From Saccharomyces uvarum (taxonomy: Eukaryota > Ascomycota > Saccharomycetes > Saccharomycetales > Saccharomycetaceae), in contig OX365942.1 in assembly GCA_947243795.1 (NCBI GenBank), positions 620,001 to 684,000 of the forward strand: DNA of 64,000 bases, given 5' to 3'. The translations under genes were made by a program, and so were the position numbers. Below are positions 21,990 to 31,312 of this stretch, piece by piece; position 1 is the first letter of the stretch, and each line of letters starts with the position of its first letter. The notes below the pieces were generated by a model. It made no database searches. It was not told the origin of the DNA and saw nothing but the letters and a program-made list of their open reading frames with translations.

Positions 21990-23303
21990 ATGTCAGAACT
22001 TTCTAAAAACACAGACTTCAAGTCTCTAGGCCTATCGAAATGGCTTACCGAATCGTTAAAGGCTATGAAAATTACTCAGCCAACCGCCATTCAAAAGGCT
22101 TGTATTCCTAAAATTCTGGAAGGAAGAGACTGTATTGGTGGTGCCAAGACAGGTTCTGGTAAGACTATTGCGTTTGCCGGGCCTATGTTAACCAAATGGT
22201 CCGAAGACCCATGTGGGATGTTCGGGGTGGTTTTGACTCCCACTAGAGAGTTGGCCATGCAAATAGCTGAACAATTTACAGCACTTGGTAGTAACATGAA
22301 CATCAGAGTATCTGTGGTAGTCGGTGGTGAAAGCATTGTTCAACAAGCGTTGGATTTACAAAGAAAACCACACTTCATCATCGCTACGCCTGGTCGTCTG
22401 GCACACCATATAATGAGCAGCGGGGATGATACTGTTGGGGGACTCATGAGAGCTAAGTACTTGGTCCTGGATGAAGCCGATATTCTTTTGACCAGTACTT
22501 TTGCCAATCATTTGGCCACATGTATAGGTGCCCTACCTCCCAAGGATAAGAGACAAACTTTACTATTTACTGCTACCATAACAGACCAAGTAAGGTCGTT
22601 GCAAGATGCCCCAGCACAAGGAAATAAACCTCCATTATTCGCTTACCAAGTAGAAAGCGTGGATGACGTTGCCATCCCATCAACATTGAAAACAGAGTAT
22701 ATCTTGGTTCCAGAACATGTGAAAGAGGCGTATTTGTATCAATTGTTAACGTGTGAAGAATACGAAAACAAAACTGCCATAGTATTTGTAAATAGAACGA
22801 TGAGTGCGGAAATCCTGAGGAGAACTTTGAAACAGTTGGAAGTCAGGGTGGCATCGTTGCACTCTCAAATGCCCCAGCAGGAAAGAACGAACTCGTTGCA
22901 CAGATTCCGTGCTAATGCGGCCAGAGTCTTAATCGCTACAGATGTCGCATCCAGAGGTTTGGATATCCCAACAGTCGAGCTAGTAGTGAATTACGATATT
23001 CCTTCAGACCCAGATGTATTCATTCACAGATCTGGTCGTACTGCGCGTGCTGGTAGAGATGGTGACGCCATATCCTTTGTCACGCAAAGAGACGTGTCCA
23101 GAATAGAGGCCATCGAAGACCGTATCAACAAGAAGATGACAGAGGCAAACAAGGTCCATGACACTGCCGTCATAAGAAAGGCATTGACCAAAGTAACCAA
23201 GGCTAAGAGGGAATCGCTGATGGCAATGCAAAAGGAGAATTTCGGTGACAAAAGGAGACTACAAAAGCAGAAGCAGATGGACAGCAAGAGTATGCGTTCC
23301 TAA
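21990..23303 (+). CDS. DBP8: DEAD-box RNA helicase Dbp8
   Basis: A 437-residue helicase required for 18S rRNA maturation (small subunit processome) in the nucleolus. All DEAD-box motifs are seen: the Q motif (ITQPTAIQ, about residues 29-36), Walker A AKTGSGKT (51-58), PTRELA, GG, TPGR, DEAD (160-163), motif III as TAT rather than the usual SAT, then RGLD and HRSGRTARAG near 346. The N-terminus MSELSKNTDFKSLGLSKW is about six residues longer than the MADFKSLGL start I recall from S. cerevisiae. The C-terminal tail is lysine-rich. In S. cerevisiae, Esf2 stimulates its ATPase. Confidence 0.97.
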   Translation: MSELSKNTDFKSLGLSKWLTESLKAMKITQPTAIQKACIPKILEGRDCIGGAKTGSGKTIAFAGPMLTKWSEDPCGMFGVVLTPTRELAMQIAEQFTALGSNMNIRVSVVVGGESIVQQALDLQRKPHFIIATPGRLAHHIMSSGDDTVGGLMRAKYLVLDEADILLTSTFANHLATCIGALPPKDKRQTLLFTATITDQVRSLQDAPAQGNKPPLFAYQVESVDDVAIPSTLKTEYILVPEHVKEAYLYQLLTCEEYENKTAIVFVNRTMSAEILRRTLKQLEVRVASLHSQMPQQERTNSLHRFRANAARVLIATDVASRGLDIPTVELVVNYDIPSDPDVFIHRSGRTARAGRDGDAISFVTQRDVSRIEAIEDRINKKMTEANKVHDTAVIRKALTKVTKAKRESLMAMQKENFGDKRRLQKQKQMDSKSMRS

Positions 23304-23687
23304 GACACTACATAGACTCTACATAAAGATACATATATACACATACCTGGATATTGCCCAACAAAACAAATTATAGATACAATCCCAACGCACGTGGAAT
23401 AATACTTCAATAACAATACTAGTTTGTTATAGTAGTGTTCAAGGCAATTACGTAACAGTGTGCTTCGGGTAATCATGGATTTTTCTCTTTTTTCTTTTTC
23501 TCATTTAGTTGGAAAATTTTTTGAAGCTCATCGCGATGGAAATGAAAAATTGTAAAGAGTGGTGGTGCTTTTAAACTATATTAAAAACTGGTAGTGTTAT
23601 CATTGGTGTGTTTTTTCTACTGGTATCTGGTATATAGCTTGGCTTTTTTGTGTTCAAGTAAAAAGTAAGGAGATAGCTAAGGAAAGA
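23304..23687. promoter_or_regulatory. NMD3 upstream region
   Basis: 384 bp between DBP8 and NMD3. It contains a Reb1-type core in reverse orientation (CGGGTAA, 23466-23472) about 216 bp upstream of the NMD3 ATG, followed by T-rich tracts, a common arrangement for ribosome-biogenesis gene promoters. No other feature was seen. Confidence 0.5.
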
Positions 23688-25250
23688 ATGGATTTTGCGC
23701 CTGTTGATCAGCACCAGCACCAGCACCAAAATGCTGCTACGCTTCTATGTTGTAACTGTGGTACCCCAATCGATGGGTCCACAGGGTTGGTTATGTGTTT
23801 CGACTGTATTAAGTTGACTGTGGACATCACTCAAGGTATTCCCAGAGAGGCTAACATTTCGTTTTGTAGAAACTGTGAAAGATTTTTGCAACCACCTGGA
23901 CAATGGATCAGAGCTGAATTAGAATCTAGAGAACTGTTGGCTATTTGTTTGCGTCGTTTGAAGGGTCTGACCAAAGTTAGATTAGTGGATGCTTCGTTTA
24001 TTTGGACAGAACCTCATTCCAGACGTATCAGAATCAAGCTTACCGTGCAGGGGGAAGCTATGACAAATACGATTATTCAGCAGACTTTTGAAGTGGAGTA
24101 TATTGTTATTGCCATGCAATGTCCAGACTGTGCTAGATCTTACACTACGAATACGTGGAGAGCTACCGTTCAAATTAGACAAAAAGTGGCTCACAAGAGG
24201 ACATTTTTGTTTTTGGAACAATTGATTTTGAAACACAACGCTCATGTGGATACTATTTCTATCAGTGAAGCTAGAGACGGGTTGGATTTCTTCTACGCTC
24301 AAAAAAATCATGCTGTTAAAATGATAGATTTCCTAAACGCTGTTGTTCCAATTAAGAATAAGAAATCTGAAGAACTTATCTCTCAAGATACCCATACTGG
24401 TGCGTCTACTTATAAATTTTCATATTCTGTTGAGATTGTCCCAATCTGTAAAGATGATTTGGTGGTTCTACCTAAGAAACTGGCTAAATCTATGGGTAAT
24501 ATCTCTCAACTCGTCTTATGTTCTAAGATTTCCAACACTGTCCAGTTTATGGATCCAACAACTTTACAAATCGCGGATCTGTCGCCATCTGTGTACTGGA
24601 GAACACCATTTAGCTCCTTGGCAGACGTCACCCAATTAGTTGAATTCATAGTCCTGGACGTGGATTCTACAGGTATAAGTAGGGGTAATCGTGTTTTGGC
24701 AGATATAACCCTTGCTAGAACTTCAGATTTGGGTGTTAACGACCAAGTTTACTATACCAGATCTCATCTTGGTGCTATTTGTCATGCAGGTGATAGTGTC
24801 ATGGGTTATTTCATTGCTAATTCCAACTACAATTCAGATCTGTTCGATGGATTGAATATCGACTATGTGCCTGATGTGGTTCTTGTGAAGAAATTGTACC
24901 AAAGAAAGAGCAAGAAGAGTAGACACTGGAAGTTGAAGAGAATGGCTAAGGAACACAAGGATATCGACGCCTCTCTGGATTACAACTCGAAAGCTCAAAA
25001 GCAAGAAATGGAACGTGCCGAAAAAGATTACGAATTATTCTTACAAGAATTGGAAGAAGATGCTGAGTTAAGACAAAGTGTTAACCTATATAAAAACCAA
25101 GCTCCAGCTGCGCCTACTGAAGAGCATGATATGGATGAAGATGAAGACGAAGATGCTCCACAAATTAATATCGATGAACTACTGGACGAATTGGACGAAA
25201 TGACTTTGGACGATGGAGCCGAGGATGCCCCTGTAGAAACTCAGCAATAA
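23688..25250 (+). CDS. NMD3: 60S ribosomal subunit nuclear export adaptor Nmd3
   Basis: A 520-residue protein (518 in S. cerevisiae). Nmd3 binds the nascent 60S subunit and carries a leucine-rich export signal for Crm1. The N-terminal half has four CxxC pairs that bind zinc: CCNCG (near 22), CFDC (near 37), CRNC (near 60) and CPDC (near 145). The C-terminus combines a basic nuclear localisation region (KKLYQRKSKKSRHWKLKRM) with a downstream acidic stretch and the hydrophobic export signal INIDELLDELDEMTLD. A short Gln-His repeat (QHQHQHQ) at residues 8-14 probably explains the two-residue length difference. Confidence 0.98.
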   Translation: MDFAPVDQHQHQHQNAATLLCCNCGTPIDGSTGLVMCFDCIKLTVDITQGIPREANISFCRNCERFLQPPGQWIRAELESRELLAICLRRLKGLTKVRLVDASFIWTEPHSRRIRIKLTVQGEAMTNTIIQQTFEVEYIVIAMQCPDCARSYTTNTWRATVQIRQKVAHKRTFLFLEQLILKHNAHVDTISISEARDGLDFFYAQKNHAVKMIDFLNAVVPIKNKKSEELISQDTHTGASTYKFSYSVEIVPICKDDLVVLPKKLAKSMGNISQLVLCSKISNTVQFMDPTTLQIADLSPSVYWRTPFSSLADVTQLVEFIVLDVDSTGISRGNRVLADITLARTSDLGVNDQVYYTRSHLGAICHAGDSVMGYFIANSNYNSDLFDGLNIDYVPDVVLVKKLYQRKSKKSRHWKLKRMAKEHKDIDASLDYNSKAQKQEMERAEKDYELFLQELEEDAELRQSVNLYKNQAPAAPTEEHDMDEDEDEDAPQINIDELLDELDEMTLDDGAEDAPVETQQ

Positions 25251-25610
25251 GAAATATGAAAAAGAGAGTATGAGTACTATATATATTTAATAAATACTAG
25301 CATTTCAATTTATCTATCTATATATATATATATATGGATGGAAAATGTACTTTATGGAATAATAAGCAAAAACGTATGGGGTGGAAATAAATGCTTACGC
25401 CCGTCTCATTCGCAGAACCCAAAACACTAATCTTAGATTATATTTTATTGTTGGCTCTTTCTTTATCTATATTTAAGTAATTTCGCAAACCTTTTTTTTT
25501 CGTTTCTTTCATTTGCAAAACAAAAGAATTAAGGGAGCCATCATTTTACGGTGACAATAAGATAACGAAAATGCATAACGAGCAATAAGATAGAACAATC
25601 AAGGAAGTAA
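25251..25610. other. NMD3-ATG7 intergenic region with a TA repeat
   Basis: 360 bp between two genes on the same strand. It begins with the AT-rich NMD3 3' region, which includes a TATC/TA microsatellite (about 25311-25335). The rest, upstream of ATG7, has T tracts. No gene was seen. Confidence 0.6.
25311..25335. repeat. TATC/TA microsatellite
   Basis: Three TATC units run into about eight TA dinucleotides just past the NMD3 stop codon. Such TA-rich elements often act as efficiency elements for yeast mRNA 3' end formation. Function here is inferred from position. Confidence 0.7.
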
Positions 25611-27503
25611 ATGTCATCAGAAAGGGTTTTAAATTATTCGGCGCCATTCAAGTCATTTTTAGATACTTCTTTTTTCCAGGAACTATCTAGATTGAAGCTC
25701 GATGTTCTGAAATTGGATTCAACGTGCCAGCCACTTGTTGTGAATCTGGACCTTCATAATATTCCTAAATCTGCGGATCAGGTTCCATTATTCTTGACTA
25801 ATCGAAGTTTTGAAGAGCATAATAACAGGTCAGATGATGAAGTGCCCGTAAGAGGAAAGATATACAATTTTAATGTATTAGACGAGTTTAAAAATCTGGA
25901 CAAACAACAATTTCTGCACCAAAGAGCATTGGAGTGCTGGGAAGATGGACTAGAGGATATAAATAAGTGTGTTTCCTTTGTGATTATTAGTTTTGCTGAC
26001 CTGAAAAGGTACAGGTTTTATTATTGGCTAGGTGTTCCCTGTTTCCAAAGGCCTTCTTCGACCGCTGTTTATGTACAGGGAGAACCAGACTCAGGTCATG
26101 TTTGGAAAAGATATCAAGAGTGGTTTGATACCAATTATTCAAAATGGGTGTGCATAATAAATGAAGGCAATGACATCGTAAATTATAATAAAGATATTCT
26201 CGGAAAGACTAAAGTCCTAGCGGTGAGAGATACAGGTACGATGGAAAACACTCCATCTGCTTTGATAAAAAATTTTCTAAGTGTGTTACAGCATGACATT
26301 CCCCTTTTAAAAGATTTTAAATTGCTAATTATTAGACAGCATAGAGGAAGTTTTGCTTTGAACGTTACATTCGCCTCCCGTGACGTACAGTCATCACTGG
26401 CTACCCCAGATATGAAAGTTGCCGGATGGGAAAAGAATATTCAAGGAAAGCTGACTCCACGCGTTGTTGATTTGGGTTCTTTACTAGATCCTTTAAAGAT
26501 TGCTGATCAATCCGTAGATCTGAATCTAAAGCTAATGAAATGGAGAATTGTTCCTGATTTAAACTTAGATATAATCAAAGATACAAAAGTTCTATTACTG
26601 GGTGCTGGTACGTTAGGTTGCTATGTATCACGTGCATTAATGGCGTGGGGCGTTAGAAAGATAACGTTTGTTGATAGTGGTACAGTTTCTTATTCAAATC
26701 CTGTGAGACAAGCGTTATATAATTTTGATGACTGTGGAAAATCAAAATCAGAGGCTGCAGCTGCTTCTTTGAAAAAAATATTTCCGTTAATGGATGCTTC
26801 AGGTGTCACATTAAGCATTCCGATGATTGGTCACAAATTGGTAAATGAGGAAGGCCAACATGAGGAATTTAATAAGTTAAGATATTTAATAAGGAAGCAC
26901 GACGTTATATTCCTATTGGTGGATTCCCGAGAAAGTAGATGGTTGCCTTCGTTATTGGGCAATATAGAAGATAAAATCGTCATTAATGCTGCTTTAGGGT
27001 TCGATAGTTATCTGGTTATGAGGCACGGGAGTAGAAATGAAGAGCCTTTGAAGCAATTAGGTTGCTACTTCTGTCATGATGTAGTAGCACCGACTGACAG
27101 CTTAACTGATAGGACGTTGGATCAAATGTGTACAGTAACTAGGCCGGGTGTTGCAATGATGGCATCTTCTTTGGCTGTTGAATTGATGACTTCTTTGCTA
27201 CAGATCACAAACTCAGGTTCAGAAACGACTGTTTTGGGGGAAATACCTCATCAAATACGTGGATTTCTGAACAATTTTTCTACTTTAAAATTAAAAACTC
27301 CGGCGTATGAGCATTGCCCAGCATGCAGTCCTAAAGTTATAGAAGCATTTACAGAGTTGGGGTGGGAATTCGTAAGGAAAGCGTTGGAGGATCCGCTGTA
27401 CCTCGAAGAAATTAGTGGTCTGACACTTATAAAGCAAGAAGTTGAACAGTTGGGTAATGATGTTTTTGAGTGGGAGGGTGATGAATCCGATGAAATTGTT
27501 TAA
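25611..27503 (+). CDS. ATG7: Autophagy E1-like enzyme Atg7
   Basis: A 630-residue protein, the same length as in S. cerevisiae. Atg7 activates the ubiquitin-like proteins Atg8 and Atg12 and passes them to Atg3 and Atg10 during autophagosome formation. The N-terminal half is the family-specific domain that recruits the E2 enzymes. The C-terminal half is the E1 adenylation domain: nucleotide loop LLLGAGTLGCYVSRAL near residues 328-343, the FVDSGTVSYSNPVRQ segment, zinc cysteines (CYFCHD, later CPACSP) and the catalytic cysteine at residue 507 in MCTVTRPG, the same number as in S. cerevisiae. The acidic tail binds Atg8 in the known protein. Confidence 0.99.
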   Translation: MSSERVLNYSAPFKSFLDTSFFQELSRLKLDVLKLDSTCQPLVVNLDLHNIPKSADQVPLFLTNRSFEEHNNRSDDEVPVRGKIYNFNVLDEFKNLDKQQFLHQRALECWEDGLEDINKCVSFVIISFADLKRYRFYYWLGVPCFQRPSSTAVYVQGEPDSGHVWKRYQEWFDTNYSKWVCIINEGNDIVNYNKDILGKTKVLAVRDTGTMENTPSALIKNFLSVLQHDIPLLKDFKLLIIRQHRGSFALNVTFASRDVQSSLATPDMKVAGWEKNIQGKLTPRVVDLGSLLDPLKIADQSVDLNLKLMKWRIVPDLNLDIIKDTKVLLLGAGTLGCYVSRALMAWGVRKITFVDSGTVSYSNPVRQALYNFDDCGKSKSEAAAASLKKIFPLMDASGVTLSIPMIGHKLVNEEGQHEEFNKLRYLIRKHDVIFLLVDSRESRWLPSLLGNIEDKIVINAALGFDSYLVMRHGSRNEEPLKQLGCYFCHDVVAPTDSLTDRTLDQMCTVTRPGVAMMASSLAVELMTSLLQITNSGSETTVLGEIPHQIRGFLNNFSTLKLKTPAYEHCPACSPKVIEAFTELGWEFVRKALEDPLYLEEISGLTLIKQEVEQLGNDVFEWEGDESDEIV

Positions 27504-28274
27504 ACTTTGCACATAGTAGCATATATACGAATTTTTGAAGTATTAGAAAAGGCTGTTTTTGTATAGTTTGCTACAGTATCCTTGGAATGAAATATGTATA
27601 CATCCCAAAGTACAATCAACGAAGTATTCAGTCTTTTTTGTTTAACTTCAATGGAGATAAGTTTTTAATTAATTCATATATAAACTATTTATAGCATTTC
27701 GGCAACAAAATGTAAATAAAAGCTTTTTCAGCAAGAAAAATATTATTAGTCAAAGCTTCCAATGAATGATCACCATAAGTACTGTCTGATCCTGAATAAA
27801 ATGCTACATATCTTTCTTGAATGCGCCAGGCAATTCCTTTATACTTTGATGAAACACAAAGGGACAAGGGACACATAAAATATTCATCTCCGTTACTCAT
27901 CATTCAAATTTTCCTTTTGAGCAAATTGCGTTGGGTCAACATGTAAGATATATATCAACACACTCCAACACTCCAAAACTCCAACATTAATTGCACTTTG
28001 CTTAGCTTTTCTCCTCTCTTATACTGCATGTTGACATCTAAAGGGAGTAATATTACCCTTCGCTATCAAATAATCCGCGGAACAACAAAAAACGCCAAAA
28101 GTGAAGATGAAAATGTAAACAAAAAGAACTAGGTTGAAAGGTCATCGGAAATGGATACTCATCACGACATTTGTTGATAAAATAAACGGCTTAGCGACAA
28201 AATCACCAAGATTCCCTTTATTGCACAGAATTAGAACCGTTCATAGATCCTTCTGTACACATATTACGTGAAAA
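27504..28274. other. ATG7-SPC97 intergenic region
   Basis: 771 bp. The left half carries an unexplained 72-codon minus-strand frame, listed separately. The right half is AT-rich with short direct repeats of the type CACTCCAACACTCCAAAACTCCAAC (27958-27985 area) and holds the SPC97 promoter. No RNA gene was recognised. Confidence 0.5.
27685..27903 (-). CDS. Possible small protein of 72 residues (speculative)
   Basis: A minus-strand frame begins with two consecutive ATG codons and reads 72 residues, including FMCPLSLCVSSKYKGIAWRI and LTNNIFLAEKAFIYILLPKC. Codon choice is closer to average yeast genes than in other short frames of the window, and the composition is balanced. Against it, a stop lies directly before the first ATG, the sequence context of the ATG is weak, and I know of no gene at this place in S. 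cerevisiae. It could be a small unannotated gene, the relic of one, or chance. Confidence 0.25.
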   Translation of the reverse strand: MMSNGDEYFMCPLSLCVSSKYKGIAWRIQERYVAFYSGSDSTYGDHSLEALTNNIFLAEKAFIYILLPKCYK

Positions 28275-30746
28275 ATGGAAATTAAAGAAGTAGATGACAG
28301 GGCTGAACTACTGAAATACACCAACAATATTCCCTTACTCGGTAAACTAGTTAACCACCAGCCATTATGGAGTACCAATCCTAAGCTGAAGTCCTTTTCT
28401 TTGGAAAAACTTTCAGCTCCTGACCAAAGACGTATACAAGAGGCACTAGTTGTGAAAGACCTTCTGAATGTATTAATTGGACTTGAGGGAACGTACATCA
28501 GATACTTCAATGAGTATGAACCCAGCGATGCAGAAACGCTGATCGAATTCAAGATTGCTAGGAAAATGGACCCTTCTTTCAAAACATTCAGTAGAAGGAT
28601 TGTTAGGTACGGTAAGCAATACATGATATTAACGAAGGCGTATGAAACATGGTCCGACGCAACTTTTGGTATGGTTTTGCAAAGATTCGGTTATGAAATT
28701 AGAAAATTCTTAGAGGACGTTTACCTGAAAATTTTGGTCGAAAGGCTCGAAAGAGATTTCAACAAAGTACCTAATTTTTCCATTAGAGAACTGGAGCAGA
28801 TTATTAATGAAACCGAAGTAACCAAACAGATGGAATTACTTTACAATATTTACGAGGAAGTTTGTAAGGAAATAGAGGAAAGAAGAACAAATCACTCTTC
28901 ACAAGATGACTTCAATAATTTTATGGACAATATGAAAAATGAAAGTAGTTTACATTTGAGGTTGATGGTGGCGTTCGATACAACAATCTATCCAGTGCCT
29001 AAAGGTGGTGTTATTATAAAAATTTTCCAGCAGAAGATACTAGAAAACATGGGTGATAGATCAAACGTAATATTTCTGAAGAAGCTATTAAATAACATAA
29101 GCCAGGACTATTGTACGATGTTATATGAGTGGTTAACACAGGGCTCATTGAACGACCCTTATCAAGAATTTATGATTTATGATGATTTAGAAGGCAAGAC
29201 AGATAATATATTTGACGCAAGAGACAGAGCTTGGGATACACAATACTTCATCAGGAAAGACGTCTTATTGCGGGATTGTAACTCACAAGAAGATAAGAAC
29301 CTACTATTCAAGATCTTAAGAACCGGTATTTTACTCAAAGTGGTACGAGCCAGCTTACAAATATCTAATATACCTTCCAACAACGGTGATGCATCCATTC
29401 AAGAAATCCAAGATTTTGCTGAGTTAATGGAAGGTACCAATTTCGAACTTTATGTTGAGAAATGCTACAATAGAGCTAACAAAATTTTCTTGAAGCTGTT
29501 CTTTCAGGGTTATGATCTGGTCAATATCTCAAAACAGTTACAAAAGATCTTTTTTGGTTATCAGTATGGCCATAATGTATTAAAATTTTTGAATAAAAAT
29601 ATGGGAGAATTGACTAAGCACTATAGAAATATCAATAGTGCAAATCACGATAAACTAGTACAGAATTTCGAGTTAGATAGACAATCGGAACATCCAAACA
29701 ATCTGATGAGGCAACTCTTGACCATACAGCTTGATAGAGAAGCACTTCCGCAAGTTTTATCACATTATCTTCAGATTTATCCGGAGTTACCAGAAAATTA
29801 CTCCATGACCGATGACAGTGATCCATTGATGCAGGCGAATAATTTCAAAAATATGAATGCTATTCTATTCGACGAACTAAGTAAAAGAGGAACCGGTGCC
29901 AGTCATGAGCCCAACCCAGAACTAGATATGTCCAGAAGTGTAATCTATCATTTGAAGTTTGACGTCAACATACCGTATCCACTAAATATCATAATCAGCA
30001 GGACATGCATGATAAAATACCAAATCATTTCCCGTTACCAACTTGTCTTGCAATATCATTCAAGATTGTTAGACGACACTTGGATGGATCTGAATAAAAA
30101 CTATATTTGGAAGTACAGGGGCTATTCAGGTACTGTAAAAAAAGGGATAATAAGAACCACAAGAGTACTACATAGCAAGATGAACCATTTCATCAAAGCC
30201 ATCATGGAGTACTTCAACCAGAACGTAATTGAGAAAGAAGTGCAGACACTGGGAAAGTCCTATAATAATCCTATCCTTGCTGTTGATATCCAGAACGATC
30301 TAGAGGGGGGACTGACAAACATAATGACAAATCGTTGCTTATCTGACTTGATCCCACTACAATTACAAATATTCGACATTGTGTACAAGTTCTGTAAGTT
30401 CATCAAATCCATTAGAACAAAATTATGTCAATTAGATCCCGTACTTTATGAGAAGCATAGAAACGCATCGATAAAATCACCAAACGAAGAATATCGTACA
30501 TACAATGACGACCAAGAAGATGCCGGCTACCAGGAAGATACTGCCTTGGAGCTCATTCAGAGACTGATGGACTATATCAACAACGCTTCCAGAAATTTCG
30601 ATCAGTGTCTTGCGGGGTTTGCTCGAGAGCTGAATACCCAAAAATTCGACTTTTACGACAGTTCGAGTGCCGATGCTGCGGGTATAGAACGAATTCTTTT
30701 CTCCATAACGCCATCTCACTCAGCACCAGCTTCATCCCAAAAGTAA
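28275..30746 (+). CDS. SPC97: Gamma-tubulin small complex subunit Spc97
   Basis: An 823-residue protein, the same length as in S. cerevisiae (YHR172W). Together with Spc98 and Tub4 it forms the gamma-tubulin small complex that nucleates microtubules at both faces of the spindle pole body. The two GRIP regions of the GCP family can be traced: the N-terminal one around residues 50-330 (for example LLNVLIGLEGTYIRYF) and the C-terminal, Tub4-binding one from about 490 (SRSVIYHLKFDVNIPYPLNIIISRTCMIKYQ region and WKYRGYSG). The ENO2 promoter begins right after its stop codon. Confidence 0.98.
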   Translation: MEIKEVDDRAELLKYTNNIPLLGKLVNHQPLWSTNPKLKSFSLEKLSAPDQRRIQEALVVKDLLNVLIGLEGTYIRYFNEYEPSDAETLIEFKIARKMDPSFKTFSRRIVRYGKQYMILTKAYETWSDATFGMVLQRFGYEIRKFLEDVYLKILVERLERDFNKVPNFSIRELEQIINETEVTKQMELLYNIYEEVCKEIEERRTNHSSQDDFNNFMDNMKNESSLHLRLMVAFDTTIYPVPKGGVIIKIFQQKILENMGDRSNVIFLKKLLNNISQDYCTMLYEWLTQGSLNDPYQEFMIYDDLEGKTDNIFDARDRAWDTQYFIRKDVLLRDCNSQEDKNLLFKILRTGILLKVVRASLQISNIPSNNGDASIQEIQDFAELMEGTNFELYVEKCYNRANKIFLKLFFQGYDLVNISKQLQKIFFGYQYGHNVLKFLNKNMGELTKHYRNINSANHDKLVQNFELDRQSEHPNNLMRQLLTIQLDREALPQVLSHYLQIYPELPENYSMTDDSDPLMQANNFKNMNAILFDELSKRGTGASHEPNPELDMSRSVIYHLKFDVNIPYPLNIIISRTCMIKYQIISRYQLVLQYHSRLLDDTWMDLNKNYIWKYRGYSGTVKKGIIRTTRVLHSKMNHFIKAIMEYFNQNVIEKEVQTLGKSYNNPILAVDIQNDLEGGLTNIMTNRCLSDLIPLQLQIFDIVYKFCKFIKSIRTKLCQLDPVLYEKHRNASIKSPNEEYRTYNDDQEDAGYQEDTALELIQRLMDYINNASRNFDQCLAGFARELNTQKFDFYDSSSADAAGIERILFSITPSHSAPASSQK

Positions 30747-31312
30747 ATTCCAACAGAACCCACTATGGCGGGGAACGGCAAAACATGCAAACGTGGCGTT
30801 CTATCACTAATGACGTACGTTGGATTGCAGAAAGTGGAATCCCGTTTCAAAATTGGCATCCACTAATTGGTACATCTGAACACCACGCACCTTTGGTTTT
30901 GAAGACCACTTTTGTCGACCTTCTCAAGAGCAAAGCTCACGAAATTTCGAGTTGGTACCAGGTCAGCATACACACTACTAGGGTAGTTTCTTTGGCTGTA
31001 TTGATCATTTGGTTCAACGTGGTCCAGCATTTTTTTTTTCCATTGCATTCTGGCTTTGAACTTATAATCATTTGGATCTCTGTCGAAGGTCGTGGAACTG
31101 TATTGTGAGAAATTGGCACGAACATATATAACGAAATGCATTATCTTTTTTTTTAGGCTGATTGTTAGAAACGTATTTATAGCTAATGCAATTGTAGTTA
31201 ATTTTCATTTGTATCTTCTCTTCTTTTGTTTCCTTATATTATATTATTTATTTTCTCTTCTTCTTTTCCTTTCATATCCCCAAGCAATCAATACTATATC
31301 ATACAAATAATA
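30747..31312 (+). promoter_or_regulatory. ENO2 promoter
   Basis: This 566-bp stretch matches, block by block, the S. cerevisiae ENO2 promoter as I remember it. One conserved block at 30827-30869 holds a Gcr1-type CATCC (30857-30861) in the position of the glycolytic upstream activating sequence. A second block at 30961-31020 contains ACTAGGGTAGTTTCTTTGG. A TATATAA box lies at 31125-31131, 182 bp before the ATG, followed by a long pyrimidine-rich leader and a CAAGCAA transcription start region. Sequence between the blocks is diverged, which supports function of the blocks. Confidence 0.85.
30863..31141 (-). CDS. Doubtful ORF antisense to the ENO2 promoter (position of YHR173C)
   Basis: A 92-codon minus-strand frame with an ATG at 31141 covers the ENO2 promoter. 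It lies where S. cerevisiae has the uncharacterised YHR173C (112 codons). The frame overlaps the conserved activating block and the TATA region, so sequence conservation here is explained by the promoter. I see no domain, signal or codon bias. It is probably not a gene and is listed because of the positional match. Confidence 0.15.
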   Translation of the reverse strand: MHFVIYVRANFSQYSSTTFDRDPNDYKFKARMQWKKKMLDHVEPNDQYSQRNYPSSVYADLVPTRNFVSFALEKVDKSGLQNQRCVVFRCTN

